A stretch of DNA of 64,000 nucleotides, taken from Thinopyrum elongatum. Taxonomy: Eukaryota; Streptophyta; Magnoliopsida; Poales; Poaceae. Under the pieces are notes generated by a model, which did not search any database, was not told the origin of the DNA, and saw only the letters and a program-made list of their open reading frames with translations. Below are positions 44,510-55,251 of this stretch, in pieces. Position 1 is the stretch's first letter; each line of letters opens with the position of its first letter. A program made the translations under genes and the position numbers. Location: positions 319,156,144-319,220,143 of the forward strand of contig CM022302.1 of assembly GCA_011799875.1 (NCBI GenBank), read 5' to 3'.

Positions 44510-45375
44510 GGCAGGGCCCAACAGTGGCCCATATAGGTTAAAAAGGCCAGCCCAGTCAAAGGCCCGTATAGTTTACTCAGCTACTAGTGGGCTGGCCCAC
44601 TAACGGCCTGCTTAAACATGGCCCATTTACGGCCCACTGCCAGATCTAGCCCATTAATTGTTCGCCGAGTCTTTGGGCCCAATTATGGCCCAGTGAGATT
44701 TCGGCCTGTTAGAGGCCCGATGTAGACATGGGCCCATTTCAGCCCGATGTATATTTCGGCCTGGAAATAGCCCATGCTGCCTATGGGCCATATATGGTCC
44801 GACGCGACATCTGACCCACTAACGACCCGTGATCAAGGTGGAAACAGTTTATCCCAACATGACTTTGGGCCTATTAAAGGCCTATTGTATAATTCGGCCC
44901 GTTGATGCCTCTACTAAGCATTCGGCCTCTTAAAGGCCCATGATATCAGTGGGCCAACTAAGGCCCGAGATATGTTTCGGTCCGGTAACGGCCCATCCTA
45001 TAATTGGGCCAATAATGGCCCAGTGTACATTTCAGCCTGCTAAAGGCCCGTGGATGACTATCAAAAATTGAGGCCCAACATGCATTTCGTCCTGCTAAAG
45101 GCACATGGTATCTTCTGCATCGTAACGGGCCAGCAGAATATTCAGCCTGTTAATGGCCCGAAGCTACATGGGCCCAACTAAGTGTTGGGTCCACTAAAGG
45201 CCCAACTAAACATTAGGCCCAATGAAGGCCCATGTAAGTTATGGGCTTGGCGCACAGTGTCCACGAAGGGCCCAAATGGCCAGTCAGGGCAGGCCCAAGA
45301 AAGTTGAGGGCCGACCCCAATTGTGGCCCATTGAAATGCAGGCCTGTTAGAGGCAACTATTTCGGCCCGGTCGCC
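44510..45375. repeat. GGCCCA-rich spaced repeat array in the second CACTA
   Basis: More than 40 GGCCCA/TGGGCC/AGGCCC words occur at about 20-25 bp intervals in both orientations, separated by variable text such as TTTCGGCC, CTACTAAGC or GGCCTGTTA. Dense spacing beyond the terminal repeats suggests an extended subterminal binding zone. GGCCCA is also the core of plant TCP-type sites (general knowledge), but binding here is speculation. Non-coding. Confidence 0.75.
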
Positions 45376-46819
45376 TACATCAGATTTAAACCGTTTTTCC
45401 AAGATAGCGAATGATGGCATATACGGTAACTAGGAATTAAGAACAAACCTACTCTATACAATGAAGAAATTATGGCATAGTAACTTAGAATAAACCTACA
45501 CTATACAATAAAGGATTTATGGTATATTACATCCACTGGGATTAAAGTTCACCACCAGTGATCATAAAGCGCAACGAAGAAGCATATTACAAAAGCTGGG
45601 CACCATTGCAGCGTAACAAAATAATACTGAACCAAGACCACTTCCAAGACAGTTCAAGAAAGGGTAGCCTTGCGCAGGAGATGATGCGCAAGCAGCTGAG
45701 CAAGGTTGTGAGACCGGCCTAGCATGTCGGTCATAGCTTCCAGCTGTAGCTATTTAGCAATGAGGTTCTCATTGGAGTTCTCCACAACCTTCCCTAGAGA
45801 TTGGACTTCAAGTCGAAGTTGAGTTGCAGAATGCCTTTCTGCTTGAAGTTAAGACTGAAGAAGTCAAACTGATTCAGGTAGCGAATTCTGTGAGCTTGTG
45901 TGACTGCTAGTCTCAAGTAACTTGAACACTGCATCAAGACATGACTTTGGGGTTGTCTCGCTATCTTCAAGATGTTTTGCCTTCTTTGCTGCAATATATG
46001 TTGGGTTTGTCTCACAGCCTTCAACAGACTTGTGCATGCCATCAGGCATATCACCCTGAAACAAGTAGAGAGATGACATGTTTTGGACGTATATAAACAA
46101 AGATGGTAACTGTCCTGTCAATTCCATCCAATTTCAAATTAGAAAATAAAGAGACAGTTCAAAATGTCAATAGCATAATTTGGCATTGTTCATAATGCGG
46201 GAGCTTCACCACACTACTGGATTACCATATCAACAAAACAAGCATAGATGAAGGGCAAAAGACAATCATTGTATCTATTTTGGTTAATGTGCATGGCATG
46301 TTGTTCATATCATCAGCCACATCAGTAAGATAAAGCAGGAAATGACAAGGTGCAAATGTGGGCTGCTTCACCACACACTGGATTATAGATCAACAAAAAC
46401 AAGCATACATGCAGGGCTAAAGAAAATCATTGGATCTGTATTGAGTAATGTGCATGGTATGAATAAGGAATTTGGTTTACAACTAAAACTTGGAACTTAC
46501 AGTTTTTGCGAACATGCATTTTGATAGAAACAACAAACTAAACAACAGTTGATGATAGGGAGTATGAGCAAATTAAACAACAGTTAAGGATAAAGGCTTT
46601 AGAAGGACTGGCTTACATTAACAATTAACACCGGCTCTATAATTCCCTTCTCCATGTCAAGGGAAGGATAACTCAATAATTTCAGCACATAATCTTCTTC
46701 ATAAGCATTGCCTGTACTCTACATTTTGTAGAGAGTAATTATAGATATGATAATACTGGAAGGGATAGATGATAATGAAGATAAGATGCAGATTGATGAT
46801 ACATAATCAACTACCTATC
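45376..46819 (-). other. Interior of the second CACTA with an unrecognised 3' coding end
   Basis: On the minus strand, an exon-like block at 45864-46055 follows an acceptor (CTTGTTTCAG) and encodes a soluble 63-residue end (DMPDGMHKSVEGCE ... NSLPESV) before TGA. It is possibly the last exon of the CACTA accessory protein, but I do not recognise the family. 46196-46300 and 46356-46455 are diverged duplicates (shared TGCTTCACCACAC, ATCAACAAAA, GTGCATGG). The remainder is AT-rich with no gene. Confidence 0.35.
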
Positions 46820-48478
46820 TGTAGGATCGAAAGTAGGTCTAGAGGGGGGGGGGTGATTAGACTACTTGACCAAATAAAAATCTAGCCTTTTCCCAATTTT
46901 AAGTCTTGGCAGATTTTAACAACTTAGCACAAGTAAAGCAATCAACCTACACATCCAATTCTAAGAGTATAGCAGCGGAATGTAAATCATTGCATATGAA
47001 GGTAAAGGGAGGGGTTTGGAGAGGCAAATCCAATGTAGACACGGAGATTTTTGGCGTGGTTCTGATAGGTGGTGCTATCGTACATCCACGTTGATGGAGA
47101 CTTCAACCCACGAAGGGTAACGGTTGCGCGAGAACACGGAGGGCTCCACCCACGAAGGGTCCACGAAGAAGCAACCTTGTCTATCCCACTATGGCCATCG
47201 CCCACGAAGGACTTGCCTCACTCGGGTAGATCTTCACAAAGTAGGCGATCTCCTTGCCCTTACAAACTACTTGGTTCAACTCCACAATCTTGATGGAGGC
47301 TCCCAAGTGACACCTAACCAATCTAGGAGACACCACTCTCCAAAAGGTAATAGATGGTGTGTTGGTGATGAACTCCTTGCTCTTGTGCTTCAAATGATAG
47401 TCTCCCCAACACTCAACTCTCTCTCACAGATTTGGCTATGGTGGAAAGATGATTTGAGTGGAAAGCAACATGGGGAAGGCTAGAGATCAAGATTCTTGTG
47501 GTTGGATTGGAATGTCTTGGTCTCAACACATGAGTAGGTGGTTCTCTCTCATAAAATGAGTAGTGGAAGTGTGGGCACATTCTGATGGATCTCTCTCTAA
47601 TGGAGAGGAGGGTGGAGGGGTATATATAGCCTCCACACAAAATCTAACCGTTACACACAAATGAGCCAACTCGGTCAGACCGAATAGGTAAACTCGGTGA
47701 GACCGATCCAGACAAAAATGTGAACGTTAGGCTTTTCGGTGGGACCGATATGATCAACTTGGTGGGACCGATGAGCTAGGGTTAGGGCAAAACTTGATCT
47801 CGGTTTGACCGATTACTTCAACTCGGTGAGACCGATTTCAGTAATAAGCAAACAGAGAGTTGGTCAGGCAAACTCGGTGGGACCGATCGCTCCTTTCGGT
47901 GAGACCGAAATGTTACGAAAGGGAAACAGAGAGTTTGCATTGCGAACTCGGTGGGACCGATCGCTCATCTCGGTGAGACCAAAACGTTACGAAGGGAAAC
48001 AGAGAGTTTACAATCCTATCTCGGTGAGACCGAGATCCCTATCGGTTAGACCGAACTGATTAGGGTTTCTGGCTATGGCTATGTCAAGTGAACTCGGTGG
48101 CGCCGGATAGATCAAGTCGGTGGGGCCGAGTTTGACTTTAGGTTTAGGACATATTTGGATACGAGAAGATGGTTGAGGGCTGTGGAGCATATCACTAAGC
48201 ATTTTGAGCAAGTAGACCATTAAGCAACACCTCATCCCCTTTTAATAGTATTGGCTTTTCCTATGGACTCAATGTGATCTTGGATCACTAAAATAGAAAT
48301 GTAAAGTCTTGAGCTTTTGCCAATATTTGTCCTTAGCATTTTGAGGGGTTCACATCTCTAGTCCATGCCATGCCAATCATTGAACTATCTGAAATAATCA
48401 ACTTGAAAAGTTATTAATTCAATGAGCTATATGTTGTTATGAATTACCAAAACCACCCAGGGATTAGTTGCACTTTCA
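46820..48478 (-). repeat. 3' LTR of the 10.1 kb minus-strand element
   Basis: 1659 bp, matching 55252-56907 with only scattered differences (for example a longer G run near 46843 and CTCCCC against CTTCCC near 47403). It contains about 13 copies of the TCGGTNNNACCGA palindrome (47670-48130) and a TATA region (47621-47629). The small frames of 119, 84 and 75 aa seen here also occur in the other LTR and are not genes. Confidence 0.92.
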
Positions 48479-48495
48479 ATCTCCCCCTTTTTGGT
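48479..48495 (-). promoter_or_regulatory. Polypurine tract of the 10.1 kb element
   Basis: On the minus strand, CCAAAAAGGGGGAGAT lies directly before the LTR start (TGAAAGTGCAA). This is the standard position for plus-strand priming in an element lying on the minus strand. Confidence 0.8.
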
Positions 48496-49001
48496 AATTG
48501 ATGACAACATATAGATCAAAGCTTCGACAAATGATAATAAGAATGAAACACATCGTCGCTTTGAGAAGTATGTGATAAGCAAGAGCTCCCCCTAAATTTG
48601 TGCATTATTTATGATTTGCTTTTGAATGCAAATGCACAATCGATTAGGATCATGGGTTACTCTTCCATGTCACATACATCTTGGTGGAGCGCTCAAAATG
48701 ATAAAGTATAGATAGCATGCACTTATCACCAAGACAAATATGATTGATCATACACAAATGATAAGATAACATCATTCAAGCACACATATTTAAGCAAAAT
48801 ATGATGAATCACATGATCATAAGAGGTATCTCACACACAAGCACTAATAAGTAGCAAACAAACGACCAAATAAGTAGCAAGAGAGACAAATAAAGCAAAA
48901 CACACTCTCTCTCTCTCTCGAATCCTATGATCTATACACTTTCTCCCCCTTTGGTAACAAGTTACCAAAAAGCTTGAAAATGCATTGTGCTATACGGCAC
49001 T
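48496..49001 (-). other. Non-coding 3' interior of the 10.1 kb element
   Basis: This is AT-rich sequence between the accessory ORF stop and the polypurine tract, with a CT microsatellite at about 48905-48919 and CCCCCTTTGG text near 48945. No gene is seen. Confidence 0.5.
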
Positions 49002-50394
49002 CTAAGCACGATCTCCAGGAGCTCCGGAGTGCGAAGATGGCGTGGAGAGAACAGCATCTGCAAAGACTTCAGCTGATGTCTGAGGAACTGGAGGGGTTGC
49101 CACTGGAGGGGCAACTGAGGCTGTGGCTGCAGGTGCAAAAGTTGTGGCCCTGGTGTCAGTGACTGGCACAGCTACAGACCTTTGTGCTGTAGGCACCCTC
49201 TAATAAGCTTCGGTGGTAGATCTTCCTCCCCTCTCCTCTGCTTCTTCCTGTAGTTGCTCAACTGTAGTCTGAATCTCTGTGACCTTCAAGTCTAGATCAT
49301 AAAACTTAGTTTCAATGATTGTCTCAAGACTTTGTTGGTTTTGAGTCAGGGTGGTTAATCCTTTCTCAATCCTCACTGTGGCTTCAAGCAGATATCTGAG
49401 CTGTTCCTGCTTGGTCTTGAGATTTGCTACTGAGGCATCTGGAATCTTTGAAGCTTTTTCAGCCTTTGCCTTCTCTCTCTTCTCCTGTGACTCAACAGAA
49501 GTAGGATGTGAAGCATCCATGACAACTATGTTATCCTCAAAATCTGGCATCAGGGGAAGGTGCTCTTTATCTAGCAGATGCGTGCCTGTGCCCACCTTGG
49601 AGTTGATGAGCATCTGAATGTGTGGGGCATAACCACATGATCTCTTCTGATCAGCTGCAGTTCTCTTGATGGTTTCAACTATCAAGGACATGACCTTGAA
49701 TTTCTCTGGCACATCAAACATGTGTAGCAAGTTGATGGAGTGCCCTCTGATCATCCTGTGATCTCCAGACTTGGGCAACAAAGTGTGCCTTAGGATAGTG
49801 TTGATTGTTGGCAGCCCTGACAGCAGATAATAAACAAAGCCAAACTTGTGTGTATCCAAGGCTTCATTTGGTATCTCCTTGTACATGTGTGCCATGGAGT
49901 TGTGGCCTTTCCTAGGCTTGGCATAGACATCAGTGTCATCCTTAGCCTCTTCAGGAGCATGGATCAGCTTGGCCCACTCAGAAATGGTAGACTGGTACCT
50001 TGCACCCTCTGTCATCCAGACAATCTTGCCATCTGGGTAGAAATGGGATGTGGAATAGAACTGCATCACCATCTCATCATTCCATTTGGTCAATTTCTGA
50101 CCCACAAACTTGTCAACTCCATTCATTCTGAAGCTCTCGTGAACTCCAGGAAAGTGATCTTCATTGTTGTCAATGAACTCCCAATCAACCCATCTCATAT
50201 CACTGACTATGGGCTTCTTGTCCAGGAGGACTGTCTCATAGAAGTCCTGCTGTTCCTTAGTGTGGAACCTGTAATCCACAGCAGTCCTTCTCCTTGTTGC
50301 ATACGGATCTGATTGCATCCATAGTCTGAGACCTGCATCCTTCCTTTCTTTCATGTTCTCAGCAACAGGATGGTTGTCATCATGATCAGGTATC

Positions 50395-50497
50395 TTTCTT
50401 CTTCTTCTTCTTCTTCTTCTTCTTCTTCTTCTTCTTCTTCTTCTTCTTCTTCTTCTTCTTCTTCTTCTTCTTCTTCTTCTTCTTCTTCTTCTTCTTC
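50395..50497 (+). repeat. (TTC)n microsatellite, about 34 uninterrupted units
   Basis: A pure trinucleotide run inside the accessory ORF; on the coding (minus) strand it is GAA. Entering in the upstream frame it reads as glutamate, but the downstream frame needs the AGA (arginine) phase, so the tract or its edge carries the frameshift. Such tracts mutate by slippage, so length should vary between copies. Confidence 0.95.
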
Positions 50498-50508
50498 AAC
50501 TTCAGGCA

Positions 50509-50702
50509 CTCGGGCCTTGTTCTTCTCTGCAGCAGGAATGTTTCTTGTACTTCTCTTAGGTGCAGTCTACTTTGGAGCTGTCTTGGGAGCAGTCTTGGGC
50601 TTGGCACTCGGGCCTTGTTCTTCTCTGCAGCAGGAATGTTTCTTGTACTTCTCTTAGGTGCAGTCTACTTTGGAGCTATCTTGGGAGCAGTCTTGGGCTT
50701 GG
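50509..50702 (-). repeat. 99-bp tandem duplication within the accessory ORF
   Basis: Two copies, 50509-50602 and 50608-50700, are almost identical (GGCCTTGTTCTTCTCTGCAG ... GCAGTCTTGGGCTTGG), differing at one base near 50670. The junction changes phase (CCAAGCCC against AAGCCC), so the duplication also breaks the reading frame. Confidence 0.9.
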
Positions 50703-51349
50703 ATGGGGCAGCCCCTGACTTGATTGCATCTCCCATGAGCTTCTGTGCCTTAGGTGGAGGTGCAGTAGCCTCCTCCTCTTCATCATCTTCATCAGATTCC
50801 TCCATCATAGAAGGCTTTCCAACAACTCTAGCCATGGTCTTCTTGACCCTTTCCTTTCTCTTCTTGCCTCCAGCAGCCTCTTCTTCCTTTCCAACACCAC
50901 TTGCTGAAGGGGCAGCAGCTTGAGTTGAGGGTCTGACTTTAGACATTGGAACTCTTCTGGCTGGAGCCTTTACTTTCATACCAGGCTTGATGCCAGCAGC
51001 AGCAGCAGCAACTTGCTCTTTCTTGATCAACTTCTTCTTGGAAGTGACCTCCTCATCAGCAATGTAGTCCTCATCTTTAGTGTCTGAGGTTTTCTTCTTC
51101 CTCTGCCTAGTAGCAGCCTTAGGCAGATTGCTGGGTGTGCTCCTGCTTCCATCATCATAGCTGCTTGAGGGACTAGTGCCCTCACTGAGATTCTGGTGCT
51201 CTTCTGACTTGTTCTGGCTGTCACTCTGGTCTGACATAGCTGAAACTGACCCTGTGAACAGATGGATTGAGATAGAGTAGATGAGCATCACAAAGTGCAG
51301 CTATTTTGGCAAAAGGAATGACTCAAAAACTTAATTTTAGTTTTCTGCA

Positions 51350-52170
51350 GAAAGCATTTCGGAGCTACCGATATGACAAACTCGGTGACACCGAAGCAAC
51401 TTTAGAGTCTAAACATGTGAAATCGGTCAGACCGAGACATAGTTCGGTGACTCCGAGATGCTAGGGTTTCACTGAGAAAGTAAACTAGGTCACACCGATT
51501 TGTACACTTCGGTCAGACCGAGTAGTACATGTGCAATGGCCTGGGCCAAATCGGTGAGACCGAATCTTTCAAATCGGTCGGTCCAAGATGAGTTCGGCGG
51601 AAACCTAACCCTAAGTTTTTGGATCAAAACTAATCTAGAGGAAGTTTTGACTGGATAGAACTATTTCAATCGTGGGAAGAATCATGGCATTGAACTTTGT
51701 GCTAAGAATCGGAGTGAGGAAAGCACAAAGGGTCGAGTTCATACCCTAACTTGGTGATGAACCCACTATGGTGACGACGACGGTGAGGATTCCCGTCGAC
51801 GGCAGTGAAGACCAGCGGCAGGAGGTCACGGGCGATGAGGAGACGATCCGGAGAACACGAGTCGGCAGAGTTGGACAGGCGCGGGCGAAGAGGTTTGGAG
51901 GAATTTCCAAATTTTCAACCCGGGTATATATATCCAGACCCTGTCGGTGTGATCGAGTGGAACAACTCGGTGGCACCGAGATGCAGAATCGCAAGCGGTT
52001 GCGGCCATTCGGTGTGACCGAATGGTTCAAATCGGTTGCGCCGAGATTAAAACCTAGATCAACTTAATGAACTCGGTATGACCGAAAGGGATGGATCGGT
52101 CAAACCGAAATACACTAAAAGGTTTTGGAAGTTTAAGTCTATGATGAATCGGTGGCTCCGAGTGCTCCTC
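51350..52170 (-). promoter_or_regulatory. Internal promoter region with TCGGTNNNACCGA palindromes
   Basis: About 13 palindrome-like copies (TCGGTGAGACCGA, TCGGTGTGACCGA, TCGGTCAAACCGA and degenerate forms) lie at 51370-51600 and 51945-52165. Between them, on the minus strand, GGATATATATACCC (51924-51936) is a TATA box, followed by a CG-rich leader (51900-51750) toward the accessory ORF. The upstream palindromes end about 25 bp before the TATA, copying the arrangement in the LTR (palindromes 56098-56570, TATA 56050-56058). Activity is inferred. Confidence 0.65.
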
Positions 52171-52983
52171 ACCCGGAGGGTCCAAATATGACTTGATCAA
52201 ACTTTGTGATGTAGCATGAATAGAGTTTGAGACAAGAAAAGCATAGATAGCTAGAGGGAGTACTTAGGCATTCTTGTCCATCCATTTGGCAAAAGAAAAG
52301 CCAATCAATCAAAGCAACAAATGGATGTCCTTGAATGAGAAAAATATGCAACCAACATGCTCACACAATAAGATAGCAAATGAAATATGTGGCAAAGCAT
52401 GCACAAATACTCTAGCATCTATCAAGCAATTTTGTGATGACTAGGTCATCTATATATGAGTATATTGACTTAGGAGTCAAATGAGAACATTTGATCATAG
52501 GTCATACTCATCGTTTAAGAACAAGTGGGATTACCACTTTTACATAAAGCATTGTTGTGTTCACACCATTAGAGTTGCTTTAGCTCAATTCATAGAGTAA
52601 AGCTCCTCCTAGATGTGATATCCCTCTTATGAGGGATGAACTAACCTTGGGTTTTGTCGATGATGACTTCATGTAGGTGTTGAAGATGTGGATGCTCAAT
52701 GTCGATGTAGATCATTTGGAGCAATCCTTTGGAGTGAGTTGCACTTTCAATACCTACATGGGTTAGTCCCACAAGGAACATGCAAGAATATCCATAGACA
52801 TAGAGTTAAGTTCACACATATGATGATGTCCATGAAAAGCATTAGGTTACCTTGTCCCTTGTCTTACCAACAAGAGGGTTTGTGACTCCTTGAACTAGTG
52901 CAAGATGTAGAAGTTGTTTGCACTTGTTCCTGCCAAAATGAATATGAGTGAAGTATGTTGGCGGAGTCACCCTCAAGAACTCT
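52171..52983 (-). other. Non-coding stretch between gag and the internal promoter
   Basis: Sequence following the gag stop has no reading frame of note and no recognisable pol. GTAGGTATTGAAAGTGCAACT (minus strand, near 52750) resembles the LTR terminus TGAAAGTGCAAC, hinting at an old LTR edge or shared motif. Otherwise featureless and AT-rich. Confidence 0.45.
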
Positions 52984-55167
52984 CTAGTTCTTCTTCTTCG
53001 GGATCCACATCATCTTGATGGGAATCCTTGGAGTTGTAGTCGTACTTGATGAAGTAGAACTTAATGTAGTCTTGGGAACCCACTTGACCAAGGCCTTAGG
53101 AGCTTCTTCAAATGCATCAATCTCCTCTTGAAGCTTGTCCTTGCCTTTTAGCTTGTGGTCTTGTGGTGGAAGATCTTCTTGAGCTTGTGTTCCCTCGAAA
53201 GAAGAGGGGTCATACTTCTCTTGTTGAGGAACAAACTTTGTCCTGGGGTATTGATCTTCTTCCCACTCAATTCCATTGGCATTGAACTTGCGTTCAAAAC
53301 CAACACCTTGATTCTTCCGGTGCCTTCCTTGCTTGCGTACAATTTCCTCAAATTGCTTACTTCTGGCAAGGCTCTTGTAAACACCTTTCTCTATAATTCC
53401 CTTCAATAAGCTATTTTCTTGCTCAAGTGTAGCTTGGCTAAGAGAATCATTAGTGGAATCAAGAGAACTACTAGAAGTGACAATATTGGATTTAACATGA
53501 TTATTGTTACTACTAGACGAAGAATCTTTCTTACTCTTGTTGCTAAATTTTACTTCAGGCATGTAAGTAGACAAGAGTAAATGCTTGGCAATGTAAAAAG
53601 AACTTTTCTTACGAAGATCATCATTGATTGCTTTTAAGAACTCATGCTCTTGCTCTAGATTGAGATTTTCAAAGCGTAGCTTCTCACGAGTCTTTAAAAG
53701 CTCTCGATGATCTTCTAAGGTAGTTTCATGAGCTAACTTAAGAGTGTTTAGTTCTTTAGTTAGACGCTCAATCTCCTTCTTAACATTGTCATTCGTTTCA
53801 TCTTGATTAGCATGATTAAGAGCAATTTCATCATAGTTTTCATCACTAGAATTGTCAACAAGTAAATCATCATCACCTAGCAAGTCATCCTCATCACTAT
53901 TGAAATCAACATACTCGAGGTGTGATACCTTGGGGACTTTAGCCATGAAGCATCTTCCAATCCCTTCATTTGGTGAATCAAATATGTCGTAGGAGTTGGA
54001 TGACACAAGTGCAAGACCGGCAACACCTTCATCTTGAGTATATTCAGAGTTGGAGTGATAACTTCTCTCGGAGTAGTTGTCGGAGTCGGAACCGGATACC
54101 CATTCACCAACATGGGCTTGATGTCTTCGTCTTGTGTAGCTCTTTGATGATTTGTCCTTCCTTTCTGAATCCTTGCTTCTGCGAGAGGGTCTTCATTCAT
54201 AACGATCATCTCTACTCCTTCTCTCTCTCGGAGGTGATTCTTCTCTTTTGCTTCTCCTTTTAGTTGAGTCTTCTCTTCTCTTGTAGGGAGCCGTACATTC
54301 ACTAGAGTAATGTCCGGGTCTTCCACAATTGTAGCAATTGCGATCACGACTAGAAGATCTTTTGTCATTGTAGGACCTTGACTTGTGACTTCTTTCTTTG
54401 CTTCTACTCTTATAGAACTTGTTGAAGTTCCTCACCATTAGGCTCAATTCTTCATTGAAGACTTGTTTCTCACTTGATGATGTAGGAGCATCACATGAAT
54501 CTTTGTAAGCACCACTAGACTTGTTGTGAAGCTCTTCTTTATCCTTGAGTGACATCTCATGAGCAACAATTCTACCAATGACTTCCGTTGGCTTGAGATC
54601 TTTGTAATTGGGCATCATTTGAATCAATGTGCACACGGTATCATACTTTCCATCCAAGGCTCTTAGGATCTTCTTGATGATGAATGTGTCGGTCATCTCT
54701 TCACTTCCTAAGCCGGCAATCTCATTTGTGATGAGAGCAAGCTTAGAGTACATTTCAGTGACACCTTCGCCATCCTTCATTTTGAACTTGTCAAGTTGAC
54801 TTTGAAGCACATCCAATTTGGATTCCTTGACGGACTCGGTACCTTCGTGCATATCAATCAAAGTATCCCAAATTTCCTTTGCATTCTCAAGGCGGCTGAT
54901 TTTGTTGAATTCTTCGGGGCACAATCCATTGAAGAGGATATCGCAAGCTTGAGCATTGTATTGCAACATCTTCAATTCTTCCGCGGTTGCTTCACGATTC
55001 GGTTCTCTTCCATCAAAGAATTCACCTTGCAAGCCAATACACACAATAGCCCAAACGGCGGGGTTATGTCCAAGAATATGCATTTTCATCTTATGCTTCC
55101 ATCTAGCAAAATTAGTACCATCAAAGTAAGGACCTCTATGGTGGTAATTTCCCTCGCTAGACGCCAT
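52984..55167 (-). pseudogene. gag: Copia-type gag polyprotein with one internal stop
   Basis: The reading frame from ATG 55167 to TAG 52984 covers 727 codons plus stop, in one frame, interrupted once by TGA at 54193-54195 (consistent with CGA to TGA). Residues 1-60 include FDGTNFARWKHKMKMHI, typical of the DUF4219 start of Copia gag. Residues about 85-210 are UBN2-like capsid (AKEIWDTLIDMHEGTESVKE, NEIAGLGSEEMTD). Residues 278-291 are a complete CCHC zinc knuckle (CX2CX4HX4C). After the stop the frame continues with acidic (FNSDEDDLLGDDDLLVDNSS), coiled-coil (ERLTKELNTLKLAHETTLED) and basic C-terminal segments (MMWIPKKKN). Gag assembles the retrotransposon particle and packages RNA. The truncated form would still contain capsid and knuckle. 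Confidence 0.85.
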
Positions 55168-55237
55168 ACTCTCCTAGGTAATGAAACCAAGACTATGATC
55201 ACCAAAGCTATGGAAATCAAGGCAAATGGAGACCAAA

Positions 55238-55249
55238 GCTCTGATACCA
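55238..55249 (-). promoter_or_regulatory. tRNA-Met primer binding site
   Basis: Minus strand TGGTATCAGAGC, two bases inside the right LTR. This is the initiator-methionine tRNA PBS used by most Copia elements and fixes the direction of the element. The gag start is 71 bp further in. Confidence 0.95.
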
Positions 55250-55251
55250 CT

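Larger units (their letters stand above)
49002..51237 (-). pseudogene. Accessory ORF with putative plant transposon protein domain, disrupted
   Basis: It begins at ATG 51237 (MSDQSDSQNKSEEH), with a Ser/Lys/Glu-rich low-complexity N-terminal half containing basic nuclear-targeting-like patches (GGKKRKERVKK). The C-terminal half (50354-49200) is a 384-aa open frame with a domain I recognise as the putative plant transposon protein domain (Transposase_32-like: KEQQDFYETVLLDKKP, DMRWVDWEF, FYPDGKIVWMTEGARY, LPKSGDHRMIRGHSI), then a coiled coil (49480-49215). Breaks: TAG near 50665, a 99-bp duplication, a GAA-microsatellite frameshift (50395-50497), and TAG at 49200, after which the frame stays open to 49002. 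Function unknown; in this element it replaces pol. Confidence 0.7.

Noticed and set aside
47124..47483. 119-aa and related ORFs repeated at 55552-55965
   Set aside because: They occur in both LTRs of the 10.1 kb element, upstream or downstream of regulatory sequence, with no family features; kept as LTR sequence.
50370..50657. Poly-Ser and poly-Lys ORFs
   Set aside because: Alternative frames of the (TTC)n microsatellite; not genes.
52500..52990. Possible missing pol (RT/integrase) downstream of gag in the 10.1 kb element
   Set aside because: I checked both strands between 49002 and 52984 and found no YVDD, DDE or protease-like motif.
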